64,000 bases of DNA from Heyndrickxia vini (GTDB lineage Bacteria; Bacillota; Bacilli; Bacillales; Bacillaceae_C). The position numbers and the translations under genes are program-made. The stretch is taken from assembly GCF_016772275.1 (NCBI RefSeq), contig NZ_CP065425.1, forward strand, positions 102,001 to 166,000, written 5' to 3'. The notes beneath the pieces are model-generated. The model worked only from the letters and a program-made list of their open reading frames with translations. It was not told the origin of the DNA and ran no database searches. Below, piece after piece: positions 48,743-55,632 of this stretch (the stretch's first letter is position 1; every line of letters begins with the position of its first letter).

Positions 48743-49594
48743 TTAGGCAGTTCTAAGAAGATGATCTCTGTATTGAACAGGGGTCATCTTTTTTAGATTC
48801 CATTGATATCTGTAATGATTATAATAGGCCATGTACTGCTTAATTTCTCTTTTCAATTCATCTAGTGTTGTACATGCTTTAATAGAGGCTTCATCTTTAA
48901 GATGGCCAAAGAATGACTCCTGAGGAGCGTTATCCCAACAGTTTCCTCTTCTTGACATAGATTGTCGCAATCCTAGTTTCTTAACTGATTTTTGAAAATT
49001 TGGATGTGTATAATGTACTCCCTGATCTGAGTGGATTAAGGCATCTTTTGCTTTCTTAAAATGTTTATTTTTTTGTAGTCTTTTAAGGGTGTCTGTAGCT
49101 AAATTAATAGTCATCCGATCGGATACATGATAGGCTAATATCTCTCCTGTGGATCCATCTTTTATCGCAGATAAGTAAGCTTTCTGACCTTTACTGAAAA
49201 ATAAATAAGTGATATCTGTTAGAAGAACTTTGTATGGGATATCCTGTTTAAATTCACGATTTAAAAGGTTGGGTACTACTCTATGTTCCTGTGTAGCCTT
49301 CATAATTCGTCTATATGGATTTGCTTTTCTAATAGGGCAAATAATATTGTATTTCTTCATTATTCGTCTAATACGCTTTAAATTGTAGACAACATTAAAT
49401 TGACCCTCCAATGTCATCTTGATTTGACGAGCCCCTTTTTTGCGTTTTTTAAAATTAAAAGCCTTTAAAACAATTTCCTTGACCTTTTGATCTTTCACTT
49501 CTCTTTGATTTCTTTTTTCCACTGAGGCCATAGTAAAGTATTTATAATATCCGCTTCTAGATACGCCAGCTAAATCGCATAAATAACTAGTCAT
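48743..49594 (-). CDS. IS3-family transposase OrfB (DDE catalytic part)
   Basis: 283 residues from ATG 49594, containing an rve integrase core with the DDE triad: D in LLTDITYLF, D in LIHSDQGVHYT and E in APQESFFGHLKDE. The N-terminal part has the KKRKKGARQIKMTL and YNLKRIRRIMKKY region typical of the HTH_21 domain. The frame is open further upstream to the slippery site at 49699-49705, so the active enzyme is probably an OrfAB fusion made by -1 frameshifting. Its C terminus ends PVQYRDHLLRTA. Confidence 0.94.
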   Translation of the reverse strand: MTSYLCDLAGVSRSGYYKYFTMASVEKRNQREVKDQKVKEIVLKAFNFKKRKKGARQIKMTLEGQFNVVYNLKRIRRIMKKYNIICPIRKANPYRRIMKATQEHRVVPNLLNREFKQDIPYKVLLTDITYLFFSKGQKAYLSAIKDGSTGEILAYHVSDRMTINLATDTLKRLQKNKHFKKAKDALIHSDQGVHYTHPNFQKSVKKLGLRQSMSRRGNCWDNAPQESFFGHLKDEASIKACTTLDELKREIKQYMAYYNHYRYQWNLKKMTPVQYRDHLLRTA

Positions 49595-49659
49595 TCTGTA
49601 AAGTTTGTATTTCTCTATAACAGAACGAATGAGTAAATACTTCTGGTATGGCTGTAAAG

Positions 49660-50079
49660 CTATTTGTTTTTCTTTAACCCCCTTTCTGCAAATCTGATCT
49701 TTTTTAGCAATTCATTTTCTGCCTTTAATAAGTTGTTTTGAGCCTCTAAACGAGCATATTTCTCCTCAAGTGTAAGTTCTCTTTCCGAAGGTCTACCCGA
49801 GTTTGTTTTCCTAGTATCAGTTAAACCACTTACTCCATTCTCTCGATAAGCTATACGCCATCTATCCGCTGCTGACTGCATTCTTTTCTTACCAATAACA
49901 TTAATATCAAATCCACATTCCTCAAATATTTCCCTTGGCAACTTGCCTTTACTATTCTCAGTAACTAATAGTTCCTTAAATTCATCTGTATAAGTAATTC
50001 CCTTTGAACTAACAGATTTTACATAAGGATTTCCTGATAGTAGTTTTATCTCTCTTTCTGTAAAAAACTTTTTACTCAT
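49660..50079 (-). CDS. IS3-family transposase OrfA (DNA-binding part)
   Basis: A 139-residue protein with an N-terminal helix-turn-helix region (TDEFKELLVTENSKGKLPREIFEECG) and a C-terminal leucine-zipper-like coiled coil (LEEKYARLEAQNNLLKAENELLKK). The sequence A AAA AAG at 49705-49699 lies in the LLKK codons and is a classic -1 slippery heptamer leading into the OrfB frame. Alone it would be a 139-residue regulator. Confidence 0.92.
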   Translation of the reverse strand: MSKKFFTEREIKLLSGNPYVKSVSSKGITYTDEFKELLVTENSKGKLPREIFEECGFDINVIGKKRMQSAADRWRIAYRENGVSGLTDTRKTNSGRPSERELTLEEKYARLEAQNNLLKAENELLKKIRFAERGLKKNK

Positions 50080-50299
50080 AATTTTCCCCAGTCTATTTTT
50101 TTCTTAATTATACAAAAAGAACCCTATAGAAAGACACTTTTTTTAAGTGTCCACTCTATAGGGTACATTTTAGTATGACTTTCCTCTTTTTACAATACTA
50201 GCCATACTATCAATCCCTTTCATAAAAATAGTTGATAGATGCTAGTTGAATACATCTGTATTGTATTCTGAAACTAGCATATTATCAACTTATAAAAAA

Positions 50300-50497
50300 T
50301 TAAACGTATTTACTTTCTATAAATTCTGTTAAGGATTTAATTGTATATCGTTCTTGTCGGCCTATCATAAAACGTTCAAGATTGTTGTAAGAACGTATAT
50401 ATTTATCGAATGATTTGGGATCAATACCTAGAAATTGAGCTGCTTGTTCTCTCGTTAAAAGATATGGGTAATCTTTTGTAGTCATATTAATACTCAT
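50300..50497 (-). CDS. Excisionase-like small DNA-binding protein
   Basis: A 65-residue protein with a winged-helix MerR/Xis-like pattern: LLTREQAAQFLGIDPKSFDKYIR, followed by a basic wing region RFMIGRQERYTIKSLTEFIESKYV. It lies directly upstream of the integrase N terminus, separated only by about 95 bases, which is the usual xis-int order in Tn916-type elements. GGAGGCAATTTTATT precedes the ATG. Function as a recombination directionality factor is an inference from size, fold and position. Confidence 0.8.
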   Translation of the reverse strand: MSINMTTKDYPYLLTREQAAQFLGIDPKSFDKYIRSYNNLERFMIGRQERYTIKSLTEFIESKYV

Positions 50498-50520
50498 AAT
50501 AAAATTGCCTCCTTTAAAAT

Positions 50521-51630
50521 CTATACTTTGAATGGATATCCTTGTTTTCTATATAATGCAGTGAACTTTTTTAGCCATAATAAAACATCATCATTTGGTT
50601 CGTATTTTTCAAATTCCTCATAGAGAAATGCTACACACTTCATTAGTCCTTCATCTCCCCAGATATCCCGCACTTTGAATAAGTATGGAAACAGACCTGA
50701 CCCATTTAATATGTGTAATTGCGATTTCTCTAGCAGATTCATACGAGGCGATGGGGAACTGAACATGAAATCCTTTTTATTAAGTAAATCTAGCATCTTT
50801 TTACTGTGGGTTGTAAGTCTGTCAGACTTAGCATAATAAAATTGATAGCGATCAGTTAAAGCGGATACGAGTAAATTTTTCAATTCAGTATCAGTATTGA
50901 TGTTTACTATCTCATCAGTTAGGTCGTGCGCATAGGTTCCTTTAAATGATGCCTCAAAACGTACCCAGTCATCGTACTGTAAAGCCTCATCATAGCGAAT
51001 ACCCATAGTATCTAATTGTTCCTTTTTCTTATCATAGACCCTTAATAAGGCCTTTATATTTTTCCCTCTTGTTCCGAGGTAAAAAGTAGATGTTACATTA
51101 TTATGTGTTAATCCTGATAAATTCGAGTTGTTTTTTCTACCGTAGGCAGTTCTAACAATCTGATTCTTCTTAGAAAGTTGATTATAAATCGTATTTACTG
51201 AAATCTTCTCATTAATAAAATCGATTGCTATATCAATCCTTGAAAGTCTAGAAGTGTATAATAAGCTGTTATTTATATTTGCAAAGAATTGGTGTAACTG
51301 TATTGACTGACCATACAGTAATTCGTATTGCTTTCTATATTCCATCCAAGCATGTGCAGAAAACTTTATGCAAACACCCATCTGAATGAAATCAATATGA
51401 TAGGCAATTGCAAAATAAAAAGTGGCTCCCTCGCAACTATACCCAACTGAATAACCTTGTGGTAAGCTCTCTTTGGCATCTTGTAGTTTTCCAAATACTG
51501 TTTCAATCTTTGCCAATCGAACAAAGTCATTAATTATTATGTTTGCCATACTCTGCCATCCTTCAATAGAGCTAGGTCTTTTTGTTGTCTGGAGAACAAG
51601 TGTAAATTCGTCGACTTGAACATCTAACAT
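50521..51630 (-). CDS. Relaxase / replication initiator (MobT, Rep_trans-like)
   Basis: A 369-residue protein of the replication-initiation-factor family that includes Orf20 of Tn916 and MobT of ICESt3. Visible features are MLDVQVDEFTLVLQ at the start, the SRIDIAIDFINE segment (acidic residues expected to bind metal), FYLGTRGKNIKALLRVYDKKKEQ and WVRFEASFKG. Such proteins nick at oriT through a tyrosine and start rolling-circle transfer or replication. AAAGGAGTGAAATC precedes ATG 51630. Upstream lies a GC-rich perfect hairpin, a candidate nick region. Confidence 0.85.
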   Translation of the reverse strand: MLDVQVDEFTLVLQTTKRPSSIEGWQSMANIIINDFVRLAKIETVFGKLQDAKESLPQGYSVGYSCEGATFYFAIAYHIDFIQMGVCIKFSAHAWMEYRKQYELLYGQSIQLHQFFANINNSLLYTSRLSRIDIAIDFINEKISVNTIYNQLSKKNQIVRTAYGRKNNSNLSGLTHNNVTSTFYLGTRGKNIKALLRVYDKKKEQLDTMGIRYDEALQYDDWVRFEASFKGTYAHDLTDEIVNINTDTELKNLLVSALTDRYQFYYAKSDRLTTHSKKMLDLLNKKDFMFSSPSPRMNLLEKSQLHILNGSGLFPYLFKVRDIWGDEGLMKCVAFLYEEFEKYEPNDDVLLWLKKFTALYRKQGYPFKV

Positions 51631-51697
51631 GATTTCACTCCTTTCAAGTCAATAAACATTGATAAATCAGCACTGAACACGATTTACCTGTTTTGTG

Positions 51698-51726
51698 GAG
51701 CGGGGGTTTTTACAAAACCCCCGCTC
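51698..51726. other. GC-rich perfect hairpin, candidate oriT
   Basis: GAGCGGGGGTTTT, a three-base loop TAC, and its exact complement. It sits in the 98-base gap between the coupling ATPase and the relaxase gene. The flanking T runs are short on both strands, so a plain terminator is less likely. Confidence 0.5.
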
Positions 51727-51728
51727 GT

Positions 51729-53045
51729 TTAATCAATAAACTCATTTACTGCTTCTAGTATGTCGAAATCTAGATAACTAAAGTGACAAAGCTTAGGTTG
51801 ATTTGCTACCAAAGGACAGACGAATAGTCCTTCACCTAATTGAAAATCTTTCTCTTTGGTTTCAACTCCTGAACCAAAAGCTGTTATATTAGTTTGTTTT
51901 TCTGCATTTCCGATTACAAATTTAACGGGAAGATTTTCACGTATATATGTCGGTATTAAGCTAGAATCGGATTTCTGCATGACAAACCAGATAAAGAAAC
52001 CTAGTTGTCTTCCTTCTAAAACTACTTGTGTAATTAATGACATTATTTCATCACGTTTTTTCTTCTCCATTGATTGTAATTGGGATTGAAAACTAGCAAA
52101 TTCATCAAAGATTAATACATGTGATGGATACCCAAAATCAGCGTACGTAGCTTCAAGCTTTGTTCCAAGTTTCTCTTTCAAATCGAATTTAGATTGCTTC
52201 ATTAAATCAATAAAATCTTTTAATAAACTAACAATATCATCGAAGTTTGAAGCTGTATTTTGAGCGGTTATTTTTTCTCCCATAACAGATAGACTCGAGT
52301 TTTTAGGATCTACAAAGTAGAGATTATACATTTCTTTCTTGAGCAGCATTTGAAGAACCAAGGAATACAGTGCATATGTTTTTCCAGACCCTGTCTGTCC
52401 AACAAATAATGAACTATGCAGTGGTATTTTAGTAAATTTGTCTATGAATAGATGCTGGTCAGCTATATTCAATGTAAAATCTCGAAACTCATCTGAACTT
52501 TGAAAAGTAAGTTGACGGTTAATGTTGCTATCAAAAATTTCAAATATATAATATTTTTCATCCCTAGATAAATAACTTCTTTCTACAACATATCTATTTA
52601 AAGCAATCGATATATTGCTTGAGCTAAGATCTTTTTCCATATGAATGTTTTCAATATACAGTTTGCCAATCGATAATCCTTTTTCAAATTCAATTTTAAT
52701 TCTTGGTAGTTCTGCTATTTTTTTATTAAGGTGAAATCTGGTGTTATAGTATCTTGAATCTATAAAAGCCTTTCTTAAATTCAGTACAGTAAAATAGTGG
52801 ATAAAAGCGTACTTCACTCCTTTATAAGCTTTATTTCTTATCATCCAAATTAGAGATTGAATTGTAACTATCGAAGCGATGATAGTTATTAAATAGGGGT
52901 TACTGTATTGTGTAACCCCTATTTTCAATAGACTATCAGCAATCGAGATAATTAATGTAATTATTGTAAGGAAGATAAGTGTTGTGTGTACGTAAAAACC
53001 TCTTTGGATTCTACTTGTACTGATTTGCCTATTTCTTACTGACAT
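51729..53045 (-). CDS. FtsK/SpoIIIE-type coupling ATPase (TcpA-like)
   Basis: A 438-residue protein with two N-terminal membrane segments (about residues 20-42 and 50-70) and an FtsK-like motor domain. Walker A GQTGSGKT is at 216-223 and Walker B LIFDEFASF at about 311-319. In Tn916/ICEBs1 elements the equivalent (Orf21/ConQ) brings the relaxase-DNA complex to the mating channel. Here no channel genes follow, so it may allow the element to use another element's channel. The gene overlaps the upstream DUF961-like gene by 17 bases. Confidence 0.85.
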   Translation of the reverse strand: MSVRNRQISTSRIQRGFYVHTTLIFLTIITLIISIADSLLKIGVTQYSNPYLITIIASIVTIQSLIWMIRNKAYKGVKYAFIHYFTVLNLRKAFIDSRYYNTRFHLNKKIAELPRIKIEFEKGLSIGKLYIENIHMEKDLSSSNISIALNRYVVERSYLSRDEKYYIFEIFDSNINRQLTFQSSDEFRDFTLNIADQHLFIDKFTKIPLHSSLFVGQTGSGKTYALYSLVLQMLLKKEMYNLYFVDPKNSSLSVMGEKITAQNTASNFDDIVSLLKDFIDLMKQSKFDLKEKLGTKLEATYADFGYPSHVLIFDEFASFQSQLQSMEKKKRDEIMSLITQVVLEGRQLGFFIWFVMQKSDSSLIPTYIRENLPVKFVIGNAEKQTNITAFGSGVETKEKDFQLGEGLFVCPLVANQPKLCHFSYLDFDILEAVNEFID

Positions 53046-53415
53046 TTACTTTCTCCACGTCTTCAAATCTTAGAATTAAATCAAACTCTATTACAAAAGA
53101 TTTTTCTGGGATAAACCCAATAAGTTTAACGTATTCCCCTTTTTGTACGTCGATTGAAACTTTGTTATTTAACACAGTGACATCAAAAGTATTTAAAACA
53201 TTGTTGTCACGTTCCAAGCCACTTTTTTTGTCTATTCCGTATTCTGTTTCATCTTGAGTGATTAATAATGTTAGGGTCACTCCACTTTCGTTAGGATCTT
53301 TTTTACTTGTGTACGGTCGTTGTGATACTAATCGGTAAAGATTGTGAGTATTCCTTAAAAATTCGTCTGCTTTAAAGTGAGTTTCCGTAAAGACCCAGGC
53401 ATTTGCAATTGGCAT
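53029..53415 (-). CDS. DUF961-like protein of conjugative elements
   Basis: A 128-residue protein beginning MPIANAWVFTETHFKADEFL, with the segments RLVSQRPYTSKKD and NTFDVTVLNNKVSIDVQKGEYV. It resembles the small Orf22/Orf23 proteins upstream of the coupling ATPase in Tn916-type elements (DUF961), whose role is not known. It is the first gene of the minus-strand mobilisation operon, with AAAGAGGGAAACAAAC before the ATG, and starts opposite the XRE regulator across a 213-base gap. Confidence 0.7.
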   Translation of the reverse strand: MPIANAWVFTETHFKADEFLRNTHNLYRLVSQRPYTSKKDPNESGVTLTLLITQDETEYGIDKKSGLERDNNVLNTFDVTVLNNKVSIDVQKGEYVKLIGFIPEKSFVIEFDLILRFEDVEKVNVSKK

Positions 53416-53495
53416 GTTTGTTTCCCTCTTTCTATAAGTTATAGTTTGTGATAAAAGAATATTTCATTATTCTGACGGTAATTAACACCTCCATT

Positions 53496-53520
53496 GAGGA
53501 TTATTAGCAATAATCTCCTC
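53496..53520. other. Dyad in the divergent control region
   Basis: GATTATT (53499-53505) and AATAATC (53509-53515), flanked by GAG and CTC, lie between the mobilisation operon and the XRE regulator. It is a candidate operator. Nearby TGATATAAT (about 53582-53590) is an extended -10 for the regulator. Confidence 0.4.
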
Positions 53521-53628
53521 TACTTATTAGGCCTATCATTATCTTAGCTTTTATCTCGCACAAAAAGATGGTATATTATTGGTGATATAATAATTAAATT
53601 TCTACCAATTTTGAAAGAGGTGAAATAA

Positions 53629-54666
53629 TTGTTAGACTTCGAGCAATTTTTATATAAGGAAATTGGGCTAAAGATAAGAAATTATAGAAAACAAGAATTA
53701 AAATTGACTCAAGATGAACTTTCAGCCATGTTGCAGACACAAAAGTTTACAAACATTGATAAGTTTAGAATTTCAGCTATTGAGAATGGCAAAAGTCATA
53801 AAGGTAAAAATCCTTATCTATTAACGGATCAGCAAATTGAAACATTCTCTAGTATGATGGGCTATGACAGAAAAGAATTTATATTTGGAGACTATAATAC
53901 AAGGAAAGTGAATGTAAAAATATTTTTATTAGCTTTAATTATGAATAGCGAGAAGAACAAAGAAAATAATTATATTATTCCTTTTATGTCTTTTTTATTT
54001 ATATACAAAAATAAAAAAGACATAATGAACGTTCTTTATAAAAATGAAGTGACAGGGGGCAATGAAACAGTAGACAAGTATTTCTCTGGGATAGTAAACG
54101 CTAAAACTAAACTTGAAGAGATATATCCTTTCTTTGCAAATGAAAAAGTATATGAAAAATTTCAGAATTTTTTAAATGAACCTTTTTCTAAAATAGAGTT
54201 GTTGTCTAATTTATTAATAAAGTTGATGTTTGGAGATTATGAATTTGTAAAGTACTATCTTGTAAGAATTCAAGAGATTTGCGAAGAAGATAATTCCAAT
54301 GAAGTAGCATACTCTTTTCTGGAAAACAAAGGAATGATAGCAGGAAGATTAATTGGTAATAAAAATGGATTATATATATTTGTAAACGCATTTGAAAAGC
54401 TGTGGAAAAGACATGAAGAAACTTTTGTAGAATATTTTAATGAGCATTTATTTAATAACGTTAATAAAACTAATTTCAAATTTAAACACTTAAATAATGA
54501 TTTATTTAATAATGTTGCAACAAGCGAACACTTTTCAAGCTTACTCTTTTCATTGTTAGAAAAGGATAGATTTTCTATAGAAACATCGGATGGACATTAT
54601 CTTTTCTACCAACATATGCTCAATAAATATGAGGACAAGGAAGTTGAGGATTCTATTGAATTTTAA
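53629..54666 (+). CDS. XRE-type transcriptional regulator with long helical C terminus
   Basis: A 345-residue protein. The N-terminal helix-turn-helix is visible in LKIRNYRKQELKLTQDELSAMLQ and KFRISAIENGKS. The remaining 260 residues are rich in Phe, Asn, Lys and Leu and are probably helical, but match no family I recognise. The TTG start at 53629 follows AAAGAGGTGA. Divergent orientation from the mobilisation operon suggests it controls excision and transfer, as ImmR-like or RRNPP-like regulators do; the signal it senses is unknown. The gene is very AT-rich. Confidence 0.75.
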   Translation: MLDFEQFLYKEIGLKIRNYRKQELKLTQDELSAMLQTQKFTNIDKFRISAIENGKSHKGKNPYLLTDQQIETFSSMMGYDRKEFIFGDYNTRKVNVKIFLLALIMNSEKNKENNYIIPFMSFLFIYKNKKDIMNVLYKNEVTGGNETVDKYFSGIVNAKTKLEEIYPFFANEKVYEKFQNFLNEPFSKIELLSNLLIKLMFGDYEFVKYYLVRIQEICEEDNSNEVAYSFLENKGMIAGRLIGNKNGLYIFVNAFEKLWKRHEETFVEYFNEHLFNNVNKTNFKFKHLNNDLFNNVATSEHFSSLLFSLLEKDRFSIETSDGHYLFYQHMLNKYEDKEVEDSIEF

Positions 54667-55044
54667 ATTAGGTAAGAAATCATATTTATGCATTATATCA
54701 TCAAGAAAAAAATCAAAAATAAATAATTGAAATGGTGGTATAATAGTTGTTTTTTCCTTTTCAGCCCCCCTAATTGTAATCTCCTAATGCATCCGTAATT
54801 CATGGATGCATTATCGATTATGTAAAGGGTCTTCGTTCTTCGGATGTTATGAGTCAGCCAAGTAGGATAAGGGTGCGTAAGAAAGCAATTAACGCTTTTA
54901 ACGCACCCTAATTCATTGGGCTTCCCCAAGACATATACGAATCACTTGATAGCTTTGCTACTTACGCCACTTGACATTAATCGATGCGAAGATTCTCTCT
55001 GTGGTGACCAAAAAGGTCAAAAAATAATAGAGAGGTTGATCTAG
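54667..55044. other. Hairpin-rich gap before radC
   Basis: No credible gene. Hairpins include TAATGCATCC/GGATGCATTA (54785-54813), GGGTGCGT/ACGCACCC (54871-54908), TTGGG/CCCAA (54916-54929) and TGACC/GGTCA (55005-55019). An extended -10 TGGTATAAT occurs near 54736-54744. This density of stems could reflect a single-strand origin, a small RNA or a leader for radC. Confidence 0.45.
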
Positions 55045-55488
55045 ATGGAAACCATTTTAGAGATTGTACGCATTGAACAAGTAATTCGAGAGGCAGAAGA
55101 AGGAGTTAATTACATTATTCGCAGTCCAGAAGATGGAGCAAAAATAGCATCTCGCTTTATTGGTCGTGATGATCGTGAAGTGTTTTTTGTTATGTGTTTA
55201 AATACGAAAAACAATGTTGTCGCAGTACATCGTTGTCATGTTGGTTCATTGAATGCCTCACTCGTTCATCCGCGCGAGGTGTTTAAATCGGCAATACTTA
55301 ATAATGCAGCAAGCGTTATTCTAGCTCATCAACATCCTAGTGGTGACATAACACCTTCGTTGGAAGACATTAACGTTACAAAGAGATTAGTCGAAGCTGG
55401 TAAGTTACTAGGTATTGAAGTGCTTGATCACTTAGTAGTAAATAGTGATAACAGTTTTACTAGCCTGAAAGAAAGAGGCTACATATAG
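55045..55488 (+). CDS. RadC-family JAB/MPN domain protein
   Basis: A 147-residue protein with the JAMM metal site HQHPSGDITPSLEDI near residue 95. It is shorter than chromosomal RadC, lacking the N-terminal helix-hairpin-helix, which is common for copies on mobile and defence islands. The biochemical role of these short copies is unsettled. AGAGAGGTTGATCT precedes the ATG, and that ribosome site can pair with CTCTCT 30 bases upstream. Confidence 0.88.
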   Translation: METILEIVRIEQVIREAEEGVNYIIRSPEDGAKIASRFIGRDDREVFFVMCLNTKNNVVAVHRCHVGSLNASLVHPREVFKSAILNNAASVILAHQHPSGDITPSLEDINVTKRLVEAGKLLGIEVLDHLVVNSDNSFTSLKERGYI

Positions 55489-55632
55489 AAGGGAGAATTA
55501 ACTCCCTTTTTTCTTCAAGGTATATATTACTATGATAGAATAAAGCAGAGAGAGATGATATTCGATTTATTAAAGTGTGTTGCAAATATGAATGAAACTA
55601 ATATTATTTATATATTTAGGGAGTGAGCGCCA

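Larger units (their letters stand above)
48705..50172 (-). mobile_element. IS3-family insertion sequence (IS150-like)
   Basis: A 1468-base element with terminal inverted repeats beginning TAAAATGTACCCT at both ends. It is flanked by a 3-base direct repeat GTA (48702-48704 and 50173-50175). It has two overlapping-phase genes, orfA and orfB, on the minus strand with a frameshift site between them. A subterminal hairpin ACCCTATAGA...TCTATAGGGT near the 50121-50165 end may shield the transposase from outside transcription. Both frames are intact, so the IS could be active. Confidence 0.92.
47694..50205 (-). pseudogene. Tyrosine integrase split by an IS3-family element
   Basis: The first 11 codons (MASIVKRGKSY) are at 50205-50173, and the rest resumes at 48701 with RAQVSLYRFGEHK and runs to 47694. 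The two parts are in the same frame once the IS and one GTA copy are removed, giving about 346 residues. The C-terminal part keeps the catalytic set: R in ETGMRRGEL, HxxR-type HGLRDTHASF, GH in LGHINIQTTQNYY and the tyrosine. A shortened protein could start at ATG 48614 but would lack the arm-binding domain. A ribosome site AAAGGGAT precedes the original ATG at 50205. The gene abuts attL, as integrases usually do. Confidence 0.9.

Noticed and set aside
48705-50172. IS ends placed at the TG...CA dinucleotides (48710 and 50167)
   Set aside because: That choice leaves no direct repeat and breaks the integrase frame. Ends at TAAAATG/CATTTTA give a GTA duplication and restore the frame exactly.
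54693-54929. A 78-codon minus-strand reading frame after the XRE regulator
   Set aside because: It runs through several hairpins, has no ribosome site and no recognisable protein features.
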